Origin: an uncultured Rothia sp.
Lineage (GTDB): Bacteria; Actinomycetota; Actinomycetes; Actinomycetales; Micrococcaceae
NCBI GenBank assembly: GCA_946222285.1
Contig: CAMIIP010000003.1
Location: 186,001 to 250,000, forward strand
Reading direction: 5' to 3'
Length of the DNA: 64,000 nt
The position numbers were made by a program, and so were the translations under genes. Below, piece after piece: positions 25,021 to 33,436 of the stretch. Under the pieces are notes generated by a model that saw only the letters and a program-made list of their open reading frames with translations, was not told where the DNA came from and searched no databases. Each line of letters starts with the position of its first letter. Position 1 is the first letter of the stretch.

Positions 25021-26085
25021 ATGGTAACTGCTCGAAAGAACACTGCCAGCGCGAATGTCTCGGCTCCCAACGCGACTGAAGTCGAAATGCAAGAAGGACA
25101 GGAGCCAACAACCCGCGAGGGCGAACACACTGAGGCTATCAAGTCTGCCCTCAAGAAAGAAACCCGTAGAGTGTCGGTAGTAGAAGATTATTCAGCTGAA
25201 CTAGACGAAATTTCTTCTCTGAAAAAGAAACTATCCGGAGAAGAAACAAGCTCAAATGCTTGGAAGAAGGGCTATCCCTACGATAAGAAACTGAGTCGCA
25301 AAGAATACGAGCAAGAGAAGCGTGCCCTGCAAATTGAACTGCTTAAGCTGCAGCTCTGGGTTAAAGAAACCGGGCAGAAGATTCTTATTATCTTTGAGGG
25401 TCGAGATGCTGCGGGCAAGGGTGGAGCTATTAAACGCTTTACCGAACACCTGAACCCTCGTGGATCGCGCGTCGTCGCTCTCGAAAAGCCTACAGAGATC
25501 GAAATGACCCAGTGGTATTTCCAGCGTTACATCAAGCACTTACCTGCCGGAGGCGAAATTGTTCTTATGGACCGTTCCTGGTACAACCGTGCCGGCGTTG
25601 AACGAGTCATGGGTTATTGCACCTCCCACGAATACTACGAATTTATGCGCGAAGCACCGGATCTCGAGCGCATGCTGGTTAACTCCGGCATTAAGCTTAT
25701 TAAGTTCTGGTTCTCGGTAACTCGTGCGGAGCAGCTGGCTCGATTCGACTCGCGTCGTACCGATCCTGTGCGCCAGTGGAAGCTCTCACCGACCGACCTT
25801 GCCTCGCTGGATAAATGGGATGATTACACCGAAGCCAAAGAAGCGATGTTCTTCTACACCGATACGGGAGATGCACCTTGGACTGTCGTCAAATCTAATG
25901 ACAAAAAACGTGCGCGTCTTGAAGCTATGCGCTACGTGCTCAGCCAATATGACTACCCCAATAAGGATCAGGATGTAGTAGGAAAGGTCGATCCGCTGAT
26001 TGTGGGTTCAGGATCAGACGTATTTGAGGACGACGAACCAGAGAATCCGAAGGGCTTTCCTATACTCAAAGAAGACACGAAATAA
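25021..26085 (+). CDS. ppk2: polyphosphate kinase 2 (PPK2 family)
   Basis: This 354-residue soluble kinase moves phosphate between polyphosphate and nucleoside diphosphates (or monophosphates, depending on subclass). The core from about residue 85 has FEGRDAAGKGGAIKRF (Walker A-like), GSRVVALEKPT, QRYIKHLPAGGEIVLMDRSWYNRAGVERVMG (Walker B and lid region) and LIKFWFSVTRAEQLARFDSR. The first 80 residues are acidic and weakly conserved. The ATG at 25021 has an AGAGGTAATA ribosome site; the frame is open upstream but without one. The single PPK2 domain and its sequence style suggest class I, which makes NTP from NDP. It stands alone between two terminators. Confidence 0.9.
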   Translation: MVTARKNTASANVSAPNATEVEMQEGQEPTTREGEHTEAIKSALKKETRRVSVVEDYSAELDEISSLKKKLSGEETSSNAWKKGYPYDKKLSRKEYEQEKRALQIELLKLQLWVKETGQKILIIFEGRDAAGKGGAIKRFTEHLNPRGSRVVALEKPTEIEMTQWYFQRYIKHLPAGGEIVLMDRSWYNRAGVERVMGYCTSHEYYEFMREAPDLERMLVNSGIKLIKFWFSVTRAEQLARFDSRRTDPVRQWKLSPTDLASLDKWDDYTEAKEAMFFYTDTGDAPWTVVKSNDKKRARLEAMRYVLSQYDYPNKDQDVVGKVDPLIVGSGSDVFEDDEPENPKGFPILKEDTK

Positions 26086-26109
26086 TCTCAGGGCGTAGAA
26101 TAGCCAGTG

Positions 26110-27468
26110 ATGTCTAAAAGATTATTTGGAACTGACGGTGTTCGTGGGCTTGCTAACGAGCTGATTACGCCGAGCTTGGCTCTCCAGCTCGCGCAGGCTG
26201 CGTCCATCGTTCTCGGGTTCAATACGGTAGAAAAAGGCGTGCGTCCTAAGGCAGTTATTGCTCATGACTCACGAATCAGTGGCGAATTCATTGGCTCGGC
26301 TATGATGGCAGGGTTTGCCTCTTCTGGTGTTGATGTGTGGGATGCCGGGATGGTGCCTACACCTGTAACTGCCTATTTGGTAGATTCCACCGACGCCGAT
26401 TTCGGCGTCATGATTTCGGCTTCGCATAACCCTGCTGAAGACAACGGAATTAAGTTTCTCGCTCGCGGCGGTAAAAAGCTGGATGATTCCATCGAAGATG
26501 CCATTGAGAAAGTATTGAGCGAGAGAGAATTTCGCGCTCCTACCGGTGGGGAAGTAGGGCGGATTCGCCCGCTTGCAGACGGTGAAGATCGCTATATTAC
26601 GCACCTACTATCGACCATGCCTGAGCATCGCCGTCTCAACGGTCTAACGGTGGTTTTGGACTGTGCTAACGGCGCAGCATCTGGCGTATCGCCCGATGCT
26701 TTCCGTACCTTGGGCGCTCAGGTTGTAGTATTGGCGGCGGAACCCGATGGTACTAATATCAACGACGGCGTGGGATCCACTCACCCCGAAAAACTGCAAG
26801 AAGCTGTGGTGAAGCACGGTGCTGATTTGGGTATTGCCCATGACGGCGACGCCGACCGTTGCCTGGCAGTGGACGAGCAGGGCAATATGGTTGACGGTGA
26901 TAAGATCATGTCGATTCTTGCCGTTGCCATGAAAGACGCGGGCCGTCTCAAAGAGAACACCCTGGTTGCTACCGTTATGAGCTCACTCGGACTTGAGCTC
27001 TATCTCAAAGAGCAAGGCATTGCTCTGGAACGTACTTCAGTAGGCGACCGTTACGTGCTTGAGTCCATGAATGCCAACGGGTTTAATCTTGGCGGCGAGC
27101 AGTCCGGTCACGTAATTATGAGCGATTATGCGACAACAGGTGACGGCGTTTTGACCGGTCTGCACCTGGCGGCAGAAGTTGCTCATACCGGTTTGCCGTT
27201 GAGTGAACTGGCTAACCGAATGAAGCCAACTCCTCAGAGGTTGATTAACGTTAAGGGTGTCAATCGTGAGGGTGTGAAGGATTCTCAGCCCTTGCAAGAT
27301 GCTGTGTTACAAGCGGAGCAGGAGCTGGGGGAGAGCGGCCGCGTTCTACTGCGCCCTTCCGGTACCGAGCCTCTGGTTCGTGTCATGGTAGAGGCTGCAG
27401 ACCAAGAGACGGCTGATGCAGTTGCCCAAAGGCTAGCGGATGTTGTAACTGCTGAATTGTCGTTGTAA
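26110..27468 (+). CDS. glmM: phosphoglucosamine mutase
   Basis: It converts glucosamine-6-phosphate to glucosamine-1-phosphate for cell wall UDP-GlcNAc. The 452-residue protein begins MSKRLFGTDGVRG, with the phosphorylated active-site Ser105 in ISASHNPAEDNGIKF, the metal loop DGDADRCLAVDE near 245, GGEQSGHV near 328 and the phosphate loop RPSGTEPLVRVMVE near 416. A GTG one codon upstream could also start the protein. The partner glmS lies 6 kb away at 33437. Confidence 0.95.
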   Translation: MSKRLFGTDGVRGLANELITPSLALQLAQAASIVLGFNTVEKGVRPKAVIAHDSRISGEFIGSAMMAGFASSGVDVWDAGMVPTPVTAYLVDSTDADFGVMISASHNPAEDNGIKFLARGGKKLDDSIEDAIEKVLSEREFRAPTGGEVGRIRPLADGEDRYITHLLSTMPEHRRLNGLTVVLDCANGAASGVSPDAFRTLGAQVVVLAAEPDGTNINDGVGSTHPEKLQEAVVKHGADLGIAHDGDADRCLAVDEQGNMVDGDKIMSILAVAMKDAGRLKENTLVATVMSSLGLELYLKEQGIALERTSVGDRYVLESMNANGFNLGGEQSGHVIMSDYATTGDGVLTGLHLAAEVAHTGLPLSELANRMKPTPQRLINVKGVNREGVKDSQPLQDAVLQAEQELGESGRVLLRPSGTEPLVRVMVEAADQETADAVAQRLADVVTAELSL

Positions 27469-27482
27469 AAAAATTTAAGCTT

Positions 27483-27520
27483 AAGAGGGAAGAAACCAGA
27501 GGGTTTCTTCCCTCTTTTTA
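27483..27520 (+). terminator. rho-independent terminator after glmM
   Basis: AAGAGGGAAGAAACC pairs perfectly with GGTTTCTTCCCTCTT (15 bp, 4-base loop) and ends in a T-run. Confidence 0.88.
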
Positions 27521-27601
27521 TATGAGAGCACCTGTACAGATATGTTGGGTGTGAGTGTAGAATCGTGTCATCTGGATTGTATTTTCAGAGCGCAGCTGAT
27601 A

Positions 27602-27629
27602 TAGAAGATTAGCTTTTTGCTAACTTCTA
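27602..27629 (+). promoter_or_regulatory. inverted repeat in the mtlA leader
   Basis: TAGAAGATTAGC and GCTAACTTCTA flank a TTTTT loop, forming a near-perfect hairpin about 45 bases before mtlA. It could be an operator or a leader hairpin controlling the mannitol genes. No mtlR regulator gene is in the window, so the role is open. Confidence 0.35.
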
Positions 27630-27673
27630 TTCTTCTGAAAACGCGCACACATCAAAGCAAGTAAGGGGTTTCA

Positions 27674-29464
27674 ATGACTGAAACCAAAACCGAACGCGCC
27701 TCAATCCGCGTTCGCGTGCAACGAGTAGGTACCTTCCTCTCCAGCATGATTATGCCCAACATCGGCGCCTTTATCGCCTGGGGTCTCATCACCGCAATTT
27801 TTATTCCTAAGGGATTATTACTGATTTTCTTCCCGAATCAGACTAGCCTTAGTGCACAAATTTCATCCCTGGTTGACCCCATGGTTTTCTATCTCCTCCC
27901 CATTTTGATTGCCTACACCGGCGGTAAGCTTATTTACGAGCACCGCGGTGGTGTTGTGGGCGCAACCGCAACCATGGGTGTCATCATGGGCACTTCTGCT
28001 GAAGTTTTCGTAGGCGAAGACGGCGCCAAGTCTCCCATGTTCCTGGGCGCCATGATCATGGGGCCGCTGGCTGCCTGGTGCATGAAGAAATTAGACGCTC
28101 TCTGGGACGGCAAGATTAAGCCCGGCTTTGAGATGCTCGTTAATAACTTCTCCGCCGGTATTTTTGCAGGTATTGCGGCAATTGCCTCGATGTATTTGCT
28201 AACGCCTGTGATGAATGTTGTTCAGCATGTGGCAGGTGCCGCTGTTGGTTGGCTGGTTGACCACAATCTGCTCATGCTAACCTCTCTGCTGATTGAACCG
28301 GCAAAGGTGCTCTTCCTCAACAACGCTATTAACCACGGTGTGCTGACTCCGTTAGCGGCTCAGGAAACTCTGGAGCACGGTAAATCAATTCTTTACCTTC
28401 TCGAAGCTAATCCCGGTCCCGGTCTCGGTATTCTACTTGCTTACTGCTTCTTTGGCCGCGGCTCAGCTAAAGCAACCGCCCCCGGTGCAGCGCTCATTCA
28501 TTTCGTCGGTGGTATCCACGAAATTTATTTCCCCTATGTTCTGATGAAACCCCAGCTCATCATTGCTGCTATCGCCGGTGGCATGTCTGGTATCGCGGTT
28601 GAATCCTTCTTCAAGGTAGGTTTGGTTGGTCCTGCAGCGCCCGGTTCAATCCTCGCAATCGGCGCAATGACCTCACACGATAGCTATCTGGGCATGGCTC
28701 TTGGTGTTACCGCTGCGACTATCGCTTCTTTCCTTGTTGCCGCTGTTATTCTGCGCTTCTCTAAGAAAGAAGACGAAGATCTTGAAGCAGCAGCAGAGAA
28801 GATGCAAGCGATGAAGGGCAAGAAGTCTTCCGTTGCAGGTGCTTTCGCTTCATCGGAGGCAAAGAACCAGCAGATTAACAAGATCGTTTTCGCTTGTGAT
28901 GCTGGTATGGGTTCCTCGGCAATGGGTGCATCTGTTCTGCGCAACAAGATTAAGGACGCCGGATTCGGCGGCGACGTCGTCGTCACCAACTCCGCCATTA
29001 ACAACCTCAAAGACGAATACGACCTGCTCGTCTCCCACCAGGACCTTGCAGATCGTGCAGCAACTCCTACTCCCAGTGCTGTACACGTTGCCGTTGATAA
29101 CTTCATGAACTCACCTCGTTACGATGAAATCGTGGAGATGATTCGCAAACAGCGCACCGGTAGTTCAGCTACCGAAGCTGCGGTTACTGAAGAAACCCGT
29201 GAAGAAGTTGTTACCTCTGGCGTTGCCGGATCGGTAGCAGACAGCGGTCTTGCACAGACCACTACTGAAACCTCAGCAACCGAAACCAAGCCACAGATTC
29301 TCACCGAAGATTCAATTGTGCTGGGCGCAACCGCAGCAGGGCGCGACGAAGCAATTGACCAGGCAGGTCAGCTTCTGGTTCGCTCCGGTTCGGTAGACGA
29401 ACTTACATCACCGCTATGCACGACCGCGAAGCATCTGTATCCACTTTCATGGGTAACGGTCTAG
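27674..29464 (+). CDS. mtlA: PTS mannitol transporter EIICB(A), 5' part of a frameshifted gene
   Basis: This frame encodes the membrane IIC domain (about 1-350, many hydrophobic segments; starts RVQRVGTFLSSMIMPNIGAFIAWG), the IIB domain (about 398-500, phosphocysteine Cys408 in FACDAGMGSS), and the first 40 residues of IIA (EDSIVLGATAAGRDEAIDQAGQLL). It then leaves the IIA frame near 29402-29409 and ends in an unrelated tail. The missing IIA part is in another frame at 29416-29718. Expected full protein is about 680 residues. The protein takes up and phosphorylates mannitol. The lesion looks like a single-base loss: the bases before 29416 read YITAMHDREA in the second frame. It may be a true mutation or a sequence error. 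Confidence 0.88.
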   Translation: MTETKTERASIRVRVQRVGTFLSSMIMPNIGAFIAWGLITAIFIPKGLLLIFFPNQTSLSAQISSLVDPMVFYLLPILIAYTGGKLIYEHRGGVVGATATMGVIMGTSAEVFVGEDGAKSPMFLGAMIMGPLAAWCMKKLDALWDGKIKPGFEMLVNNFSAGIFAGIAAIASMYLLTPVMNVVQHVAGAAVGWLVDHNLLMLTSLLIEPAKVLFLNNAINHGVLTPLAAQETLEHGKSILYLLEANPGPGLGILLAYCFFGRGSAKATAPGAALIHFVGGIHEIYFPYVLMKPQLIIAAIAGGMSGIAVESFFKVGLVGPAAPGSILAIGAMTSHDSYLGMALGVTAATIASFLVAAVILRFSKKEDEDLEAAAEKMQAMKGKKSSVAGAFASSEAKNQQINKIVFACDAGMGSSAMGASVLRNKIKDAGFGGDVVVTNSAINNLKDEYDLLVSHQDLADRAATPTPSAVHVAVDNFMNSPRYDEIVEMIRKQRTGSSATEAAVTEETREEVVTSGVAGSVADSGLAQTTTETSATETKPQILTEDSIVLGATAAGRDEAIDQAGQLLVRSGSVDELTSPLCTTAKHLYPLSWVTV

Positions 29465-29718
29465 CTATTCCCCACGGAACCAATGAGGCAAAATCGGCAA
29501 TCAATAAATCTGCCATGAGTTTTACCCGCTATGACCAGCCCGTAGACTGGAACGGTAAGCCCGTGACGTTCGTGATTGGCATCGCTGGTGCCGACGGCGA
29601 GCACCTCGAGCTTTTGCAGAAGGTCGCCAAGATCTTCAGCAAGAAGTCCTCAGTAGCTGAGCTAGAGAAAGCTCAGAGCACTCAGGAAGTACTTGATATC
29701 TTCGGAAGGGTTAACTAA
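29416..29718 (+). CDS. mtlA: PTS mannitol EIIA domain fragment, 3' part of frameshifted mtlA
   Basis: These 100 residues are the remainder of the EIIA domain, including the phosphohistidine in NGLAIPHGTNEA (His20 of this fragment), and end DIFGRVN. In a normal EIICBA protein it would continue directly from the upstream frame. It has no clear ribosome site of its own, so it is probably not made separately unless the frameshift is an error. It overlaps the mtlD start by one base, which shows that the original operon was mtlA-mtlD. Confidence 0.85.
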   Translation: MHDREASVSTFMGNGLAIPHGTNEAKSAINKSAMSFTRYDQPVDWNGKPVTFVIGIAGADGEHLELLQKVAKIFSKKSSVAELEKAQSTQEVLDIFGRVN

Positions 29719-30872
29719 TGAAGAAAGCTGTACATTTCGGCGCAGGTAATATCGGCCGCGGCTTTGTGGGCGTTCTGCTCAAAGAAGCAGGCTATGAATT
29801 GGTGTTCTCCGACGTGAACGCTGAGCTTATCGACGCGATCAACGCCGCTGATACCTACACGGTTCACGAGGTTGGTTCTGAATCCAAGAACATCGAAATC
29901 TCGGGATTCTCAGGCATCAACTCGGCAAAGAACCCGGAGGCTCTGACAGAGGCAATTGCTACGGCGGACGTCGTCACCACCGCTGTTGGACCCACCGTGC
30001 TCAAATTTGTTGCGGCAAATATCGCAGACGGTCTGCGTGCCCGTGCAGAAAACGGTGTGAGCGACAAGGTAGCCGTGATGGCGTGTGAAAACGCTATCAA
30101 TGCAACCGACGGTTTGGCGGATGCAGTGCGCTCACACTTTGCTGAGGCAGACCAGTACGCGATTTTTGCCAATACCGCTGTGGATCGTATTGTTCCTAAC
30201 CAGGCTCCTGGGCAGGGTCTGGACGTTACCGTAGAGAACTACTACGAGTGGGCTATCGAGACCGGACCTTTCAAGGGTCAGCCTCTGGATGTTCCCGGTG
30301 CTACCTGGGTAGATGATCTGGCGCCCTACATTACGCGCAAGCTCTTCACCGTAAACACCGGCCACGCTACCACCGCCTACTTTGGTTATGAAGCTGGCAT
30401 TTCAAAGATTTCAGATGCTCTAGAGAATACTGAAATTCACGAAAAGGTAGCGGCGGCTCTGGCAGAGACCAAGAACCTCGTGGTACGTAAGTTTGGTTTT
30501 GAACCCCAGGTTCAGCAGGCTTACGTGGATAAGATTCTAACTCGCTTTGCTAACCCCTACTTGCCCGATACCACCGAGCGTGTAGGTCGTGCGCCTCTGC
30601 GTAAAATCAGCCGCAATGAGCGCTTCATTGGTCCCGCGGCTGAACTGGCAGAAGCAGGCCAGCCCGTTGACGGACTACTGGCTGCCGTTGAGGCTTTGCT
30701 GAAATTCAAGGTGACAGAAGACCCTGAAGCGGTTGAACTGCAACAAAAGCTCACCGCTGTGAAAGACGGCTCTGCCCAGCTCTCGCAGACCATTACCGAA
30801 CTCACCGGTATTGTTCCTTCACATCCGCTCTATGAAGGCCTGGAAGCTACCTTTAAGCGAGCAATCGCTTAG
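29718..30872 (+). CDS. mtlD: mannitol-1-phosphate 5-dehydrogenase
   Basis: It oxidises mannitol-1-phosphate to fructose-6-phosphate with NAD+. The 384-residue protein begins MKKAVHFGAGNIGRGFVGVLL (nucleotide-binding GxGxxGRG), followed by ACENAINATD near 115, NTAVDRIVP near 152 and KLFTVNTGHATTAYFG near 211, the family active-site region. It overlaps mtlA by one base. With mtlA it forms a complete mannitol uptake and catabolic unit apart from the mtlA frameshift. Confidence 0.95.
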   Translation: MKKAVHFGAGNIGRGFVGVLLKEAGYELVFSDVNAELIDAINAADTYTVHEVGSESKNIEISGFSGINSAKNPEALTEAIATADVVTTAVGPTVLKFVAANIADGLRARAENGVSDKVAVMACENAINATDGLADAVRSHFAEADQYAIFANTAVDRIVPNQAPGQGLDVTVENYYEWAIETGPFKGQPLDVPGATWVDDLAPYITRKLFTVNTGHATTAYFGYEAGISKISDALENTEIHEKVAAALAETKNLVVRKFGFEPQVQQAYVDKILTRFANPYLPDTTERVGRAPLRKISRNERFIGPAAELAEAGQPVDGLLAAVEALLKFKVTEDPEAVELQQKLTAVKDGSAQLSQTITELTGIVPSHPLYEGLEATFKRAIA

Positions 30873-30888
30873 TTTGCCCTAGAAGCCA

Positions 30889-30928
30889 AGAAAGCCCGCT
30901 GCCAAATCTGGTAGCGGGCTTTCTCTTT
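30889..30928 (+). terminator. terminator after mtlD
   Basis: AGAAAGCCCGCT pairs with AGCGGGCTTTCT across a 13-base loop, followed by CTTT. It ends the mannitol operon. Confidence 0.8.
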
Positions 30929-30932
30929 GTAG

Positions 30933-30949
30933 CTTATGAATAAGCCTCT
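30933..30949. repeat. copy of short repeat CTTATGAATAAGCCTCT
   Basis: It differs by a few bases from the 17-mer at 619 and 54262 and from the ends of the element at 63105-63269. The start is itself palindromic (GCTTATGAATAAGC). It sits just after the mtlD terminator, in line with the gene-3'-end pattern of the family. Confidence 0.5.
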
Positions 30950-30978
30950 GCATGCACGTCAATCAACGGATAAAGAAA

Positions 30979-31001
30979 AGGCCCCTGCTGAGCAGGAGCC
31001 T
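30979..31001 (-). terminator. rho-independent terminator of mscL
   Basis: On the minus strand AGGCTCCTGCT and AGCAGGGGCCT form an 11-bp stem with one mismatch, followed by TTTTCTTT. It lies about 20 bases after the mscL stop. Confidence 0.8.
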
Positions 31002-31022
31002 TGACCCTATAGACGGAGTAAA

Positions 31023-31421
31023 TTAGACGCGGGGATCGCCCTTGGGAGCAGAAATCGCATCGCGGATTTCCTTGAGAAGAACCAACTGAGGATCTTCAGG
31101 CTCATCAGCTGCATCTTCGGTACCGAGCTTTGCAGCGCGGCGCTCGTTCATCTTGTTGATGGGCATAACGATGCAGAAGTACAGGGCTGCTGCAACGATG
31201 AGGAAGTTAACAACGGCAGTCAGGAAGACACCGATTTTGACATCGCCAAAAGCCAACCAGCTATCGAAGTTGGGAGCCTGGAAAACCATAGCGATTGCAG
31301 GCATAAGAACGCTATTGACTAGCGCGGTAATAACGGTAGTGAAAGCGCCACCGATGATAAGACCTACAGCGAGATCGATGACATTTCCACGGGTAATAAA
31401 ATCTTTAAATCCACTAAGCAT
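31023..31421 (-). CDS. mscL: large-conductance mechanosensitive channel MscL
   Basis: This 132-residue membrane protein releases solutes under hypo-osmotic stress. It begins MLSGFKDFITRGNVIDLAVGLIIGGAFTTVITALV (N-terminal helix and first transmembrane segment) and has a second transmembrane segment at about 68-92 (FLTAVVNFLIVAAALYFCIVMPIN), then a charged C-terminal helix. Length and order match the family. The gene is monocistronic with its own terminator. Confidence 0.95.
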   Translation of the reverse strand: MLSGFKDFITRGNVIDLAVGLIIGGAFTTVITALVNSVLMPAIAMVFQAPNFDSWLAFGDVKIGVFLTAVVNFLIVAAALYFCIVMPINKMNERRAAKLGTEDAADEPEDPQLVLLKEIRDAISAPKGDPRV

Positions 31422-31571
31422 GAGTTCAAGAATAGCGAGGAGCGTAAAAATAAGGAATTAGTTTCTACAAAATTTTACTTTGAAAGCAAGTGTGTTTACT
31501 CACAGCTGAGAATTAAGAGATCAATTTTAGCATATTCCCTGGTGACAGAGATTTATAAAAAATAAAGAAGC

Positions 31572-32327
31572 CTAATTTTTATAGTCAGGTGCCGCTTCAA
31601 ACCCCCAAAAACTTTCGAGATTTTGAGCGCCAGAGTTGTGATAGCGCAGGGCCTCTGAGGCGCCGACGAAACGATAGTGCCAGGACTCAAACCAATAACC
31701 GGTGACCTCGTGCTGCCTATAGGGAAAGCGGAGAACAAACCCGTAGCGGTAGGCGTTGGCTGCCAGCCAGTTTGCCTGCGGCGTGTCTGCAAAACAAACC
31801 TGCAAATCGCACGAACTAGCTGCCCCAAAATCAAGAGCGAGCCCTGTTTGGTGCTCCGAATGGCCCGGACGAGCTGAAGCTACATCTGCTTTCTCCTGAC
31901 CATAAGTGGCTACCCAATTATTATAGGTTTCCACCTGGGTCTCATAGGATCGAAAACCGCTGAGTGTAGTGAGAGCGACGCCAGCATTTGTAGCGTCGTC
32001 CAACATTTGTTGAACGGCAGTAGCCACCTCGGCTCGTACTTGGACTGTGCCGACGGTGGTGAGATCAGCAGGAATCCAATCGCGAGGTTCTAGCGGGTGT
32101 AGCTTATTGACCAGTACCGCCAGCGAATCGGGGGAGCGGTGATCTAAAGAAACAGCAGGAAGCGAGTGAGCCGATGACGAGAGGGGAGAAGCATTAGAGA
32201 ACGGTGTATGTGCTGGGGAGCCGCTGGTTGGTGAAGCATCCTCACTTTCTTCTGATGCGGTTTGAACACAGCCTGCCAGAGCCCATGCAACGCCAGTCAT
32301 CAGTAAAGTTCGTCTCTTGAGACTCAT
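31572..32327 (-). CDS. VanY-type D-alanyl-D-alanine carboxypeptidase lipoprotein
   Basis: The 251-residue protein starts with a lipoprotein signal: MSLKRRTLLM, a hydrophobic core and the lipobox ALAGC with Cys20. The twin arginine (KRRTLLM) also fits Tat export. A Ser/Pro-rich linker follows to about residue 55. The catalytic part is VanY/peptidase M15B: SGFRSYETQ near 121, SEHQTGLALDFG near 155 (zinc ligands His and Asp) and SWHYRFVG near 220 (third ligand His). It should trim D-Ala from peptidoglycan stem peptides outside the membrane. It is 3 bases after coaA, so it shares that operon. Confidence 0.88.
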   Translation of the reverse strand: MSLKRRTLLMTGVAWALAGCVQTASEESEDASPTSGSPAHTPFSNASPLSSSAHSLPAVSLDHRSPDSLAVLVNKLHPLEPRDWIPADLTTVGTVQVRAEVATAVQQMLDDATNAGVALTTLSGFRSYETQVETYNNWVATYGQEKADVASARPGHSEHQTGLALDFGAASSCDLQVCFADTPQANWLAANAYRYGFVLRFPYRQHEVTGYWFESWHYRFVGASEALRYHNSGAQNLESFWGFEAAPDYKN

Positions 32328-32330
32328 AGA

Positions 32331-33293
32331 CTAATTCTTTCGCAGGAGCACACGGTTTATAGTGTGATTCTCGCTTTTAGACAAGATCAGTGTAGCTCGA
32401 CCGCGTGTAGGGCGAACGTTTTCAATCAAATTTGGTTTGTTGATCGAGGTCCAGATGGAGCGAGCCAGCTCCTGCGCAGCGTTGTCATCGAGGGAAGCAT
32501 AGTTATTAAAATGCGAGTCAGGGTTCTGAAAGGCTGAATCGCGCAGAGACAGAAAACGCTCCACATACCAGCGTTCAATATCGCCAGTACGTGCATCGAC
32601 ATAAATGGAGAAATCAAAGAAATCGCTGAGCGAAAGCGCAGCTTTATCGTTAGCGCCCGTCTTTGCTGGAGCTAGAACATTGAGACCTTCAAGAATCAAG
32701 ACGTCGGGTGAGGTTACCTCAATCTGTTCATCTTTGAGGATGTCGTAGTAAAGATGAGAATATTTAGGCGCGGTTACCCGGGGAGAACCAGACTTAATAT
32801 CGGAGACAAAGCGCAAAAGCGCCCGTCTGTCATAAGACTCAGGAAAACCCTTCCGATTCATGATGCCCCGTTTTTCTAACTCAGCATTGGGGTAAAGAAA
32901 ACCATCGGTGGTCACCAGCTGCACGTTGGGGGTAGAAGGCCAACGCCGTAGAAGAGCCTGCAAAATACGCGCCGTCGTTGATTTTCCCGCAGCAACAGAA
33001 CCAGCAACACCAATAATGAAGGGCACCCGGCGTTCAGAAACCCCCAAAAAATCATTGGTCATGTGGTTAAGGGAACTGGTGGCATTGACATACAGGTTGA
33101 GTAAACGGGAAAGCGGTAAATAAACCTGTTGTACTTCGTCTACATCCATGGTCTCGCCCAAGCCTCTGAGATCTTCAATTTCCTCTTCGGTGAGCGGAAC
33201 TTCGATCTCTTCTGCAAGACGAGACCAGGTGCTACGGTCAAGCTCAATAAAAGGAGATAGCTTGGGCATGATGGTGGCGGAGTTCATGCCCAT
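32331..33293 (-). CDS. coaA: pantothenate kinase, type I
   Basis: It carries out the first step of coenzyme A synthesis. The 320-residue protein shows the P-loop GVAGSVAAGKSTTARILQALL near 95-115, VTTDGFLYPNAEL near 128 and GFPESYDRRALLRF near 147, all characteristic of the bacterial CoaA (type I) family. It is divergent from glmS, with 143 bases between them for both promoters. The start at 33293 gives a slightly extended N-terminus; a Met three codons on is an alternative. Confidence 0.95.
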   Translation of the reverse strand: MGMNSATIMPKLSPFIELDRSTWSRLAEEIEVPLTEEEIEDLRGLGETMDVDEVQQVYLPLSRLLNLYVNATSSLNHMTNDFLGVSERRVPFIIGVAGSVAAGKSTTARILQALLRRWPSTPNVQLVTTDGFLYPNAELEKRGIMNRKGFPESYDRRALLRFVSDIKSGSPRVTAPKYSHLYYDILKDEQIEVTSPDVLILEGLNVLAPAKTGANDKAALSLSDFFDFSIYVDARTGDIERWYVERFLSLRDSAFQNPDSHFNNYASLDDNAAQELARSIWTSINKPNLIENVRPTRGRATLILSKSENHTINRVLLRKN

Positions 33294-33436
33294 AGTTTAG
33301 TGAGAACGGCGCTGTAGACCTAATTCCGTGTTTGTCTGCCTTCATCATCAAAGACAGGCACTGAGCGTGCTCCTCTAATAGTGGACAAAAGGGGTGTTGC
33401 CACTCTTTTGAGAGTCACTCGGGTATTATGAACAGC

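Noticed and set aside
33428..33436. Earlier ATG for glmS
   Set aside because: It would bury the catalytic Cys of the amidotransferase domain behind three extra residues; the enzyme needs Cys as its N-terminal residue.
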